Assembly (NCBI GenBank): GCA_013397845.1
Contig: VZTG01006281.1
Location: 159,729 to 223,728, forward strand
Direction: 5' to 3'
DNA: 64,000 nucleotides
Source: Melanocharis versteri
Taxonomy: Eukaryota; Chordata; Aves; Passeriformes; Melanocharitidae
Below the pieces are notes generated by a model. It did no database searches. It had not been told where the DNA came from and saw nothing but the letters and a program-made list of their open reading frames with translations. The translations under genes and the position numbers were made by a program. This document shows, piece after piece, positions 50,056-62,139 of the stretch. How positions within the stretch are numbered: position 1 is the first letter of the stretch; every line of letters starts with the position of its first letter.

Positions 50056-50207
50056 CTACTTCATGGGTGAAACCTGCACTGTGTCTTCACTCCAGTTCTC
50101 TCTTCTGGGCTCCTTTCTGCTGAAATCTGCTGAGCCATCGACAAAAAAGTATTGGCTATGTGCATATATATACTCTGCATCTGTCAGCAGCTCATCATCT
50201 GCAGCTT
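50056..50207 (-). other. Candidate terminal coding exon, unrecognised protein
   Basis: On the minus strand an acceptor-like sequence (TTTCTACTCCAGTTCTGTATTTCAG, boundary at 50,207/50,208) is followed by 152 bases with one open frame ending in TAG at 50,056-50,058. The 50 or so predicted residues are hydrophilic and acidic, starting EAADDELLTDAEYIYAH and ending EDTVQVSPMK, the character of a cytoplasmic tail. I cannot assign it to a family. The open frame continues 14 codons upstream of the acceptor, so the splice site is not required to explain it. It may be a real last exon or a chance frame. Confidence 0.2.
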
Positions 50208-50259
50208 CTGAAATACAGAACTGGAGTAGAAATCCTCTCTGAGAGTGCATATTGTTGTA

Positions 50260-53200
50260 GATACTTAGTTTTGCAGAGAGAAAAAAATGTTTCTACACGG
50301 AGAAATCTACAGACTGTCTTCCCACCCAGAATAAAAACTTTCCTATTTGAAAGTTCTGGGTTAAATGAGAAGTTTTAATAATCCATAAAATGAAGTTTTT
50401 CCTAATGACTGTTAGAAGGAGAACTTCTATCAAATTATCATTTGCAGAGTTTCAGCACAGCAGACCTAACCTATGCTGGCTTACTTTTAGCAGGTATCCA
50501 GTAGTGCCTGATTTTCAATAATCTTTCAGAGTCATTCTTAAATATAGGCACTGCAGACTTTTCTATTTTATCTATTTACACTGACTTGTGGGAGAAATAC
50601 TAATGTTAATGATGAATTCCACAGAAACCTCTCCAGTAACTCCGCATATCTAAGGATTTATCTGTGGAGTTTGCTTTTGCTCTTGTGCAGAAGTTGAAGT
50701 AGCCATGTGCTTACTCAGATGTGGATCAGGAGTCACACAGTGCCTTAAAACAGTGTAGTTCCTACGTTCAAAAAAACCCCAACCTGCTCTCTACATTTAG
50801 ATATTCCAGTTCACAATATCAGCATGTTCTTCTGAAGCTTTAATAGCCTGAAGCACATGATAAAATTAAATTAGTGGTGCCAAAGCAGAATTAGACTAAA
50901 CAGCATCAGCATCTGGACTCACAGGTAATGATAAGGAGCAGAAGACCAACTATCTGTAGCTTGTCCCTCAGAAGATTTGCTGCTCTTGAACTGAGGTGTG
51001 TGTCAAGTAACTTGATTGTTCACTTCCTTGGCCTGCTGCTTAATATTTCCAGGTATCTTTGTACTTCAAGGGCATTGATGCACATCAGGTTTCAAACTGC
51101 ACAGCCTTAGGCAAAAGGCAGAGATGGGTAACATAAAATTTAGCACAACAGAATAGTGACTCTGCTAAAATCCTAATCTGCTATTTTACTTATTCTCCTG
51201 TGCCAAAAAGCCACCAAAGTGAACAATCTTTGAATTAAAGAGTTATCTGTCAAATATTTGAATATACAGATGGCACCTACCATTCAACAGAGCAATGGTG
51301 TGGGCAGCTAAGCATAAAAAGTGGGAGAACATGCTGCTGGCTGGAGGTGGAGGGGCAAGAATAATGAGCGTGAGGAATTTGAAAGATGTAAAGGTTTGAA
51401 CAGAAAGAATGAGATGATTCTGGACAAGGAAAATCTACCAAGACAATTGTTTATAATGGAATCTGAGAACAAAAAGTTTATTTTGGTTTTTAAAAAAATA
51501 CAAATGCTATTGAAATCTGTGCTTATCACTTCAGATTCCTATTTCTTTCAGAATTATCTGCAATTTCCCTTTTCTCCAGTTTGAAATCTGTCATAAAAGA
51601 AATTACTATTGTAAATAAGGTTGCTGTGCTGCTGCACTAATGCCTTCTTGTCTTTAAGCCTTGAATAGTCTTTCTCATTGAAGGAGGCCATTAGGTTAGA
51701 GAGACGATGATGGCTTGGAAACAAACCCATTTCTACCTCTGACTGGTCTCGGGGCAGAGCTAATAGGAGTTGGTAATACCAGTCTTTGTCTGTCCTGCTA
51801 TGTAAAATAAAGATGCTGTGTTTTGCGTGTGCCTGCAAACGTTACCTAGTGGACATCCAAGAACAGTCATTATTTCAAAATTATAAAGAATTGCTGAATC
51901 CTTCTCTGGCCTAAAACATATGAAAACACAGAATGAATCACAACTTTTCAATCTACTTGTAATTTATTTAGGCTCATCCCCTGACATTTAACTTCACTCT
52001 GGAGAAAATTTTTTTTAGCCTATTGTTCATTTTTAGCAGCAGAGTCAACTTTTTCTTGGATGTGAGGCTATTCTTAGGTTGCAGCGAGGAGGCAAGAGAC
52101 GGCTGATGGGAGCCAACTTATCTTTTTCTCTGAAAAGACAATATTGATGCAGGACTGGAGGTGCTCTTAATAGTAGAGGAGATAATGAAAACAAAACTGT
52201 GTGGAGAAGGTGAAGAACCAATAGTACTTTCAAGTAGGTGCTTGACAGTGTTTGTTCAAATGTTAAGCAATGCCTGAAAATTTGTGGAATCTGTAAAACA
52301 AGATTCAAGGACCAGATATAGCTGAGAGCAGGCACTAGAGAAGAGTTTTGAGAATTTGAGGGAGGAGAGTGGGAAAAAATCCCCAGATTTCATGGGTAAC
52401 TAGAAATTTCTTGACATATGCCTAGGACCTAAAGGTGGATCTTTAGCCAAGCAGTGCTACCTATGTAGGCACATGGTCTTCACCATGTGGCAAAGGCAAG
52501 TGAAGAAAACAAAAAGCAAAAAAATAAGGCAATTTCAGCAGACAATGTGAATAAAAAGCAATTGAGGCAGCTGACATGGCAGTCTGGTAGTTCTAGAAAT
52601 CTAAGATGTGAGAGAGAGAGTGCACTGGAACCCAGTGCTCAGGAGGTAAAGAAAGTACTCTATAGATGCCTGTGAGAAATAAGGTCTTCTGAGAGAAGAC
52701 GGCAGAGAGGACAGAGGGATCAGAAGAGAAAAGGGAAAATCAGATCAGCAACAGGTCAACTTTATGGTGGGGAACACTTTCAGAAGACTTGACAGGTTTG
52801 TCATCAAAGCATATTTAGCACCCTTAGGGTAGGCTCTAGCCCATGAGCAAATATGCAGAATATGAACCTAAAAGATGGAAAGACCCCAAGGTGAGGTGAG
52901 AGATGCTCACTCCTTCTTTTGAAGGAAGTGACCTCTAGAAACTCACTGTAATGAAAGGATGGTGACTTCACCAAGATGGGAAAGCTGGAATTTTTAATTG
53001 ATTTCTGAACCTCTTTTAAGAAGGCAAGAGGTATTAAAAATTATTTGTAGTAAAAGGATCTTGTGTCATGAGAAAAATTTTGGATTTGCAAGTGTTATAA
53101 TCACAAAGAAATTAATTCCATGAGGACTAGCTAAGTAACCAGAGAATCTTTCTATCTAATATCCCTCATCTGCTCATTCTCCCAAGTCCTTCACTCGTAC

Positions 53201-53370
53201 AGAGTTTACTTGTTGGGGTTATGTTTGTCACTGAAATGTAAAGTGTCAAACTGATATATGTACCCAGGTCTTGCTCTGGGTAGTGATTTGTGTGTGGTGA
53301 GATCAAGATGTTTCAGGTGGAACCATAATTTTTATCTTTTCTTCAATTTACAGTACTATTGGGTAATTAT
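50260..53370. other. AT-rich unique DNA, no gene seen
   Basis: Frames are under 100 codons, with none recognisable. The stretch 52,480-52,960 is purine-rich on the plus strand, giving lysine- and glutamate-rich chance peptides. Confidence 0.6.
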
Positions 53371-53398
53371 TAGAATCACAGAATATCCTGTGTTGGAA
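53371..53398 (-). mobile_element. Minimal CR1 3' tail fragment (minus strand)
   Basis: TAGAATCACAGAATATCCTG followed by TGTTGGAA is the reverse complement of the terminal bases of avian CR1, matching the start of the 38,176 copy. Only about 28 bases remain. It may be an extremely truncated insertion or the end left after deletion. The match is short, but the phrase is highly specific to CR1 3' ends in birds. Confidence 0.6.
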
Positions 53399-53399
53399 T

Positions 53400-54158
53400 G
53401 TAAGACTTCTGTTCTTGGTTCTGTGAGGAGGCATTTTATTTCAGTACTTTTTATTGCATCAAAGAGTTTTTTATGTAGGACAGGTATGACACTAGATACA
53501 TAAATATTCAGCACACAAAACTAAAGGTCACCTAAATCACATCTAAAGTATGGGTTAAAAAGGTCAGTTGTCTACAGCTGTTGTATGTATGAAAACTAGC
53601 ACTTACTCTGAGTGTTTATGTGCTGTTTTGTACATGATTCGGTAGTACAGACCCTCTTTCAAAATCTTAACATTTAATGCATCATTGAAGTCTTTTCCAC
53701 ATATAGTAAAAGAGAAAATGGAGGTTACATTTTTGTGTGTGCAGATCTGGGGGTTCACTGCTTTGTCTTAGAGAAAGTATTAAGATTCTAGAGGTACTAA
53801 TGCAGTATTGTTGGTAGTTAGGGATTAGCACTGAAACTTTCAAATTTCCGCAAATAGCTGTCTTTCACTATTATGGTCAATAGAAATATTGCAGCAATAG
53901 GAATGGACAAATTCAAATCATCTGGCAGTCTAAAACTGCCAGAATCCAACAACTAGTCTCAATTTATCCAGATCCATCAGACACAACTTTTTACAGAATC
54001 ATGCAGAGGGAGCTGCTGTTTTCAATTCAGTCTCAGGAACTTTGTCATAGGCACTTCTTCTTTAGAACTGAGAAACAGAAATGGATATTAAAGTTTTGTT
54101 CAGTATGCAGTTTTCCCAACACTTGTCCCATAACTCCAGAGGAATTTTTACAAGAGTA
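53400..54158. other. AT-rich unique DNA, nothing recognised
   Basis: No gene or repeat. Confidence 0.6.
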
Positions 54159-54232
54159 TTTTTAATGCATTTTAAGAATTTGCAATTTTTATAATGCAAT
54201 TTAATAATGCAATTTTTAATGCATTTTAAGAA
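54159..54232. repeat. Local tandem duplication, 54-bp period
   Basis: A perfect 20-base repeat (TTTTTAATGCATTTTAAGAA) occurs at 54159-54178 and again at 54213-54232. The interval carries further partial AATGCAATTT copies, indicating slippage within AT-rich DNA. Confidence 0.8.
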
Positions 54233-54239
54233 ACCAAAT

Positions 54240-57200
54240 GCACTCTGTAAAAGCTTTATAAAGCCCATCAGCAGCAATGCCTTAGAATATGAACAAATGT
54301 TGTGACAAACAATTCCCCATGAAGGCACAGGGGATTTGCAGCCAACTCTGCTTGAGAAGTGGGCTCATTGCAATTCACTCAGAGAGGAACCTACATTTGC
54401 TTCTAGACATGAAATATGAGGGCCTCGTATGCCGCCGTGAGCAATAATGCCTATGCACTGTGTGGTGACGACCGTGATGCAGTTATACTCCTCCTGAAGA
54501 AGAGAATGAAATGTTTTACTTTGTGTTTAATGTATTTGAAAGATTAGATCTTTCTTTCTCACTTAATGTACAATAAATCAGTATGTTTTGAGAAGAAGTT
54601 TAAAAGCCAATGGAAATAAGCATGACATCAAAAAGGCTGTTTTTCTCTCATACACACACAGAGTGGTGAGAAATGATAATGAAAAGGTCAGTTTTGGAAA
54701 GGTTACAGAATGGTAGCTCAAAGGACATTTAGCAGCTTGCTGAGCTCCAGAATGCGATACTAATTGGTGACAGTGTGCAAGTGGCCCTCAGAAGGGAGAA
54801 CTGAAAGCACCCCCAGCAAGTCACAAACACTTAATCGGGCTACCCAAGATCACAGGATCCAATGTAATAATATTTCTTTTTTTGCCTATGAGTTTTTCTT
54901 CTTTTTTTTTTTTCTTTTACTCCTTTGTGTTCCTCTTGTGTTTTATTTATTTGTAAATAAATGAGATCCTACACAAGCTGTATCCAGCAGTAGCATCTAC
55001 ACTTATTTCTCAGAGAGATACAGCAGCATGCCAGTCACTTCATTGTCTTATTACTGAAAAGGACTAATCTAATACTGAACTTCAAAGGTGCCTATTTTGC
55101 CTAAGAAGTATTGCTTAGTAGGAGGAACACTTTATTTTCCAATCCAGGAAGCCAGGAGCAAATTGACAGAAATAGTTTCTTACCTAAAATAGGTCTGAAT
55201 TTATATTTTTGCATATTTTTGTACTAATAAATTCTTGTTTTCCCTTATCTGAGAGCCTTCTCACCCTGCATTATGAAGCTGCAGTCCTCGTGACAGCTTT
55301 TCTCCCCTGAGCACCAGCAAGCATTGCTCCTTTAGTCAATGTGGCTGTGTTCCGGTGTAAATGCAAACCTCATTCATCGTGACAGTGGCAGTCAGTCCAC
55401 TGCCCCATTTTCCTATTTATGTGCTTTAAAAATATATAGACTACTGAGCTGAAGAGAAACTACAATGTTTTATATGCAGCAGTTGATGCCTGTATTCTTC
55501 ACGGCTGAAGAATAGGAGTTAAGTGCACAAGATCAAAGCCTGCACCATAAGCATGGGATTGAGTTGAACTCATCAGTTTTAGCCCTCTGTGTTACATAGG
55601 AGAAAGCAGAGAAATGTCAAATGATGCTGTCTAAAAGGCATCACTTATCAAGTCTTAATGAGTTTTTCCAGAATGTAAATAAAATTGCATCCTTGCATTT
55701 TTCTATCGAAGCTATTTTAACTCTTCATGATCAAGCCATACCATTTCATTAGGCCAAATTAATCTGAATCAGACTAAGGAAATGGCCTGAGCAAAGGCTC
55801 TGCCTTTCGAGTTGTGATGGCTGTGGCCCAGTATGGCACATACCTGCACAAGCCCCCTGTGTTATTGCTGTCAGATCATTCAGATCCATGGATCTCCCTG
55901 TGGAGAAGAAAGCTCATTGCACAGCTTGTTCCTCTGCCAATGAGCTTCCATACATTGCTGCAGAAAACATGCTGTATGAAAAGCTGGCAGTCACACATCA
56001 TTTTCACCATATGCTCAGCTTCAAAATGAAATGAAACAGGCAAATATTCAGGGCTATTTCTGTGGTCCAACCCATCCTATTTTATTTTTTTTTCCAATGT
56101 TAAAAACTGCTAAATTTTGAGGCTATGTCCTCCTGTTGATACAGCCCCAGGACGTGGCAGGAGGAATAGGAGCAGCAGGATAAAGCAAAATATTAAGTGA
56201 TCATGAAAGTCGATTATCCTGCTACTTTTGTAACTACAGCAGAAGTGTTTAGCCTAGCAGCTGCCAAGGCTTTTCTTTTTTGTCATCTGTTTTTGTAGAG
56301 TTCATTTGCTTCTTTAAGTGTTTTTATACCCCAAACTAAATCTTCAGGGCCATTTTTAAATAGCAGAAGAGATAATTCTTTGCCAGCAATTCAACATTTG
56401 CAAGCATTCTTTCAATAAAAAGGTGTGCTAATCCTCTTAATAGGGGAAAAAAGAGGTCAAGAAGGAAATGTTTTTACATTTTTGTAAATATTATAGTTCA
56501 TATTTTTAAATGACAGCATTTTTAAGCCAAGTCAGATGCTGCACAAGAGATCCTCTCCAACTGATGGGGAGAATTTTTTATTATTTTCCAAGACTTTGGT
56601 TCATTACTAATCTTTCTTTTTTTTCCTTTCTGTTAGTTTCTTTTTTTTTTCCTTTATTTATTATTTTTTAATCATGGGCATTACTAAAACTATGGTTATC
56701 ATCATTGTAGGTAGCATGTAGAACTTTTAACATAAAAAAATGAGCTGGTAGGTATTTTTGGGGGGAGGTGAAGGGTTGATTGGTTGCTTTTTTGCTTTTT
56801 CAAATTATAATTAGTTAAAAAAGATAACAGGTCGAAGAGTAAATTCCATACTGAAATTAGTATTGTGCATCTAATGTAGAACATCTTTTTTTCATTTGAG
56901 TCACTGGAATACCTGCCAGAGCTTAGGCTATAAAGTGAGGCATTGGATTTCCACCTTAAACTTTCTATTGAAGTTTTTGACCGTCAGTTCCCTTAATTCC
57001 CCATGCTCAGCTATGAACTCTAAATGATATATCCTGATCATCTGCAGTGAGCTATGGTCATTAATGAAAGACTATTATCTGCAGTAATGTATTGTTTCTA
57101 TGCTCCTTTGTTGTCAACTGAAAAGAATGACTTGTATACCTTGAGTTCCTACCACCTCTGATTAAATATTAGATAACACAGCCAACAGTGGTTTCAAATT

Positions 57201-57663
57201 TCAAATACAAACCCTCTTGCCTTCTTCAGCATCGCAATTTTCAGTTCTCTGTAAGGTCTAAGTTACTGACATAGATGCACTTCTAATAGATCCAGCACTG
57301 TTCAATTACAGAAGTTTGTGTGCTCATAAAACATATTTCACAAATACGTCAAAACTAGGACAAAATAAACTTTAATGATTCAATCTGCTGCAGATCTCTG
57401 AAAAAAACAGTTTTTCTTATGGTCCTTGGACTTTTTTTTTTGCTGTTTCAGAAAGTTTTTCACCATAACAACATCATGTTCTGTAGTTTATTCTTCTTTA
57501 AAGACAATCCAAATAGGAAAGAACATCAGGACCAGAGTGAGTGCTCTACCAAGGATCTAAATTAGTTTTCTCCTTGATATGAAATATTCAGCTTCGAAAA
57601 TACCAGCTTTTAGTAAGGTAGCAGATTCTGAAGGCCAGAAACATGGAAGAAATGTTGTGATAA
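54240..57663. other. AT-rich unique DNA, no gene seen
   Basis: Contains T-rich runs near 54,900-54,915, 56,080-56,095 and 56,615-56,675. Frames do not exceed 71 codons. No repeat family was recognised. Confidence 0.6.
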
Positions 57664-58125
57664 TATTTTATAAATATTAAAGGTGGACAGCCCCGGTAAC
57701 TGTAGGAATGCCAGACTAGCGCTGGCATTAAACAAAATAATGGAACAACTCAGACTCGATTAAATAAATAACTCAACACTGGCAACATCAGCAACCTTAC
57801 AATTCTTAGCTTATAGAACACTGCTGTTTTACTAATCTACTGTCTAAATTAACAGCATATGTGTATATATAGAACCAAACAAGATATTTGACTTGATACT
57901 GTAAAGAATTTTGTCTGAGACGTTGGAACTATAGAAATTAATGATAGCAAATGCTGACCTGATCAGAAGACATGGGTATTGCTAGAGGCCTATGATTAAA
58001 GAGGTCTCACAAATATGTATTTTCATCCTTTTATTATTAGAAATTTAATATTTGTGGCCTGGAAGAAAACATGAAATCCCCTCTGCTTCTGTTTACATGT
58101 AATGGTGAAATCAAAGAAACGGTGT
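57664..58125 (+). mobile_element. Ancient CR1 LINE, reverse-transcriptase region fragment
   Basis: Segment order follows CR1 ORF2 through the reverse-transcriptase domain. It holds ATTTTATAAATATTAAAGG, CCCCGGTAACTGTAGG (the 'GNYRP' block), AAAATAATGGAACAACTC ('KIMEQL'), GACTCGATTAA, GATATTTGACTTGATACTG (the 'FDLV' block containing the first catalytic aspartate position), TTGGAACTATAGAAATTAAT and CCTGGAAGAAAACATGAAATC (just downstream of the 'FINDL' block). The frame is broken throughout and the middle appears deleted. It belongs to the old amniote CR1 type. Boundaries are approximate. Confidence 0.7.
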
Positions 58126-61100
58126 ATGAGAAAAGAAGGGAGGCCATTAATAATGGCTAAACAATGCTAATGGACTCTTTAATTTCATAATTTCTTTTAA
58201 CTATTTTCTTTCAGTATACACATATTTCCGTTTAGAGGATTCTATCTTGAATTACAAAAGAAAAGCCTTGGCAAAGCTTGTCTGTGTAAGACACAAAAAG
58301 GGAAATGCCAACAACTACAGAAGGATGTTATAATAGTTCAAATAGTGGTTTTGTTGAGTGGTTTTTTTTCTGGAATTTATCTTTCCTGGATTCTTACATA
58401 TACTTTTAATATGATACCATAAAAATAGTATTTTCCCTGACTTCTGCTTAGACATTATACAGAAATATTTTTGTCTCTGTAGAAACAGTCCTATTCTCCT
58501 TTCCAAGTTTCATTCTCCAGTTGAGAAAGGTATGATTGAAAGGAACTCATCTGTTGGATCAAATAATACAAGTAAGATAAGCTCTGACAATGTGAAAAGA
58601 AGAATTTTTGGAAAGTGTAACAATTTGGTCTGGATTAGTCTACTACAGTGAAGTATTTGTGTACTTCATGAAGGGTATTTAATTAGAGCTTGACTGGGAA
58701 AAAAAACCTACCTTCATTAGATTTGTGTTCTTTGCAGTTGAAATAGAATTACCACTTGATTTCTAGAAGGAGATTTCAAAAGTTTTTTATTGGTAGGGTT
58801 CCTGTTATCTGCTTTGGGGCAAACCAACCAACCAGTTTCTTATATTAAACCTTCAGACACATCTTCCCAACTCTCATATCCTGCTTAGGAAGTCACACTG
58901 CACATGGAGTTACTTGCACACACAGTCTGGAGCGTGTCGTCTGGATATGTTCATCAATCAGTCTGTTATCGCAGCTAAAGAGCATTCAGCACTCCAGTCA
59001 GGGCTGCTCCCAAGCCAACAAATATTTCAGTTAGTTAAAAAAAAATAAGCATAAGCAAACACATTGCTTGTGCTCACTCTCGCTTTTCTCTTCCCAGGAA
59101 AACGACCTCAACTTATGAACACATTTTCTTTGTGGTAACCCTGCAGTTATCTGACTTTTTCAGATTAAAAATTCCTGTTATAATATTGAGGGGGTGGGGA
59201 GAGAAAAGCCTTAAGCCAGATGGAATAAAATCCATTTCATAGAATGGAAAAAGAAAGCTTCTTATCTTTACCCGGGTAGCACAGTAAAGAGAAAAGCTTT
59301 TTCTTTCATTCTTTTTTCTTTTTCTTTTTTTAAAATTTTTTCCCTGCCCCCCCCTACAACATGCTTTCAGTTCAGTCAAGAATCTAGACACCTTCCTCAT
59401 TTTTCTCCTTCTCTGTTGACTGCATGTTCTTTCTGCTTTTATTGGCAGCACTATAAATGTAAGAAGTGAAAGGATTTTCTGGGTCAAGCCATAGTCTGCT
59501 ATTATTTCAGACAGCAGCATCATATATCTTTCCTTCTAAAATTAGGTGTCTTTCCCTTGCTCACCTCTCCTTTGGAGGGCTACATCAAACTCTTGAATGT
59601 GGGACTAAGAAATGTCTTATCTTTTCTTAGAAAGTGTTTTTTTGTACCCACTTTTGCCTAGGTAAATAAACAAAATTATCCACAGCATTTTATGTACGTT
59701 ACCCAAGTAACTGATTCCCTATAACCACTAACTGTCCCTCTGGATAGCAATGACCATTTTACTATACTAAAGATCTCAGGTTAAGCTACTATTTAGAGGA
59801 TATTGTCACACATCTCCTGACATTCTTCCCATCCTACGTACGCTTCCTCCACACAGCAAAAGCCCATCTTCTTCTATCAGCTCTATTGTATTTTCACCTT
59901 GACCACTAACTACAGTGTCATGTGTCTTATTTTCTAAATGGCATGTTTTGTCTGCATGTTAAAATACATATTCTTTTTTCAGATAGAAATAATTTTCCCT
60001 ACAATCTTTTTTCTTAAGCTTAATATTTAATTGATCTTCAGCTTGAGTGGATCAAAAGCATTGATTATTATACACTCTCTATTAGGTGATAATTAGTCAT
60101 GTCCTCATGAACAACATACTTTCCTTTATGATGTGTTGAATTTTGTCAGCAGGGTAACAGGCTGGACTTCTGAGGAATATACTAAGATGAGAGCATAATT
60201 TAATTGGGTGGCTGCCTCAGTAAACACCCTTCCCTCTGCATCTGCACACTGTTTGCATAGTTAAAGTAGGGACAGCTAAAAGAGGTGTGCAGGAGGGGCA
60301 CTGTCACTCCACCAGCTCCAGAGGTGAGTTCAACTGCTGGTCCACATCCTCCCAGCACAAGCTCAGCTGTGGGGTCTACCCGGCACAAATTCATGACCAC
60401 CGCACTCCCCAGAATGGAAGTGGCAACCCAGTATTACTTGTTTCCTTTTCTGTCTTTCCTTTTCTGGTGTGTATTTTTGCATACAATGTATACACTACAC
60501 TCCTTAAATACCAAATTTTATTAAACACTATCTACTTGTCAAATACAGGATAGCAAGGAGATCTGAGAGCCCAGCAGTTGTGTTGATAGCACGATGCAGA
60601 CTTTCTGGGCTGTATCATACAAACTACTTATGTTGTCTATCTGTAAGATGGGGCAAACAGACATCTTATTACATAAGAAAAATAAAACAATAAGGTAGTT
60701 TTGGCAAAATTCATCCCATACAAATCATTGTAGTGAGACAATCTGCATGTCTGTAGCTGTACATTAACAGACATAGCAAACAGTGAGCCTATCACTGAGA
60801 TTTCCTAGGAAATATAACTTGCAAAGTTACATGACTGACTTCTAGTTTCTTACCATTTTTAAAGACATTAATTGTTTGTTCTGAGCTTTTTCCCCCATGC
60901 TTCACCTCTGCTCTTGATGAGATTTTTCTACAGGTTTTGCAGGGTTGTTTTGTTCATTTTTTTATTACTTTTTGGTTTATTGGCTTGTAGGTTTTTTTTA
61001 ATGGGGTGGGGAAGACTACGGAGAGGTGTAAACAAGGGAGATCCAAACAGTATGAACTGTGCATGAACTTAATCAAAGATGCAGGTTTAGGGAGTGAAAA

Positions 61101-62075
61101 ATTACGGAATTAAAGAATACCGGTCATTGGTACATCTGGAATTTGCAGTTTAATATGTGAACTCAGCTGTACCCTTTGCTTTCAAGATCTGCCTGCATAT
61201 TTGCCCACAGCAGTACAATGGAGGTACCGAGTCAGCCAGAGCCCTGAGGTGGTGCTTGAAGAGCTTTCTTTGAAGTGAACACGTCAAAATACACCAGAAG
61301 GCTTCTGATCTTTGAAGCTGTGTTTTACTAGAACATAAAATAAGCTGGTTGGAGGTGGCTTTTTAAAGAGAAAAAAAACCACCTCTGATCGGGACAGCAC
61401 AGACCAAGTAAGAAGACTTTAAAATAAACCTCTTGCCCATCGCAATATCTGTCAGAGGCAGATTATTTTCAGGATGTTGGAAGAGCTTCGTACAATTCTT
61501 GCTCATCAAGCTGTATGCTAATCAGACATAGTGAGTCTGCTGTGGCTCAGGAGAGCTAAGAATCCTTAAACTCACCCTAAAATAGCACATGTGTATCACA
61601 TATTTACATATGTACAATTTTAATGTCAAGCTTTGCTAGGACTAGGAGTGACTGCTTGTGTCAAGTACATGGAAATCTCCTTCTGAAGGTATAGAGCATC
61701 CATTTATAGCAACATAAAGCCATAGATATCAACTTCACTGTGTCTGCATAATGTACATATTACGCAAAAGTGGCTTCAGGCAAGTATGGGTTTTTATTTT
61801 TTTCAAGAAGGGATTCCATTTATCGAAGAATTGAACATATCTCTGACAAAGCAACTTCTTTTTTTCTAAGAGTATGTAAAAGATGCTCTGTGACTTGGAA
61901 GATTAGATGAGTCATCAAGTAGACAGATCAGCAGCTAAACAATGGAATTAGAATAGGTGCTGTATTTATTCGTACCATGATACACAGTTCAGTACAAGGG
62001 TTCGTATTTTCTTCACATATGAGGGGTGTGCGTGTGTTCCGATAAATACCGAGGTGTTACTAAACGTGATTTTTC
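58126..62075. other. AT-rich unique DNA, no gene seen
   Basis: A 136-codon minus-strand frame (59113-59523) owes its length to a pyrimidine-rich tract (59,305-59,360) that reads as a Lys/Arg-rich stretch on the other strand. It is not recognisable as a gene. No repeat family was noticed. Confidence 0.6.
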
Positions 62076-62080
62076 TCTCC

Positions 62081-62117
62081 CTGAAATGATTGTACTTGCA
62101 CTGTTGAATCATTTCAG
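62081..62117. repeat. Perfect 11-bp inverted repeat (hairpin)
   Basis: CTGAAATGATT (62081-62091) and its exact reverse complement AATCATTTCAG (62107-62117) are separated by a 15-base loop. The stem is too short for a typical pre-microRNA. It could form a DNA cruciform, an RNA hairpin or a dimeric protein-binding site. Confidence 0.8.
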
Positions 62118-62119
62118 TA

Positions 62120-62138
62120 GTGGTGAAGAGATCACCAC
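62120..62138. repeat. Perfect 7-bp inverted repeat (hairpin), 2 bp from the previous one
   Basis: GTGGTGA (62120-62126), a 5-base loop and TCACCAC (62132-62138). Together with the preceding 11-bp hairpin it forms a compact two-hairpin block. Confidence 0.8.
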
Positions 62139-62139
62139 G

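Noticed and set aside
59113..59523. 136-codon minus-strand frame with a Lys/Arg-rich stretch
   Set aside because: The basic stretch is just the complement of a C/T low-complexity tract, and the rest has no recognisable domain.
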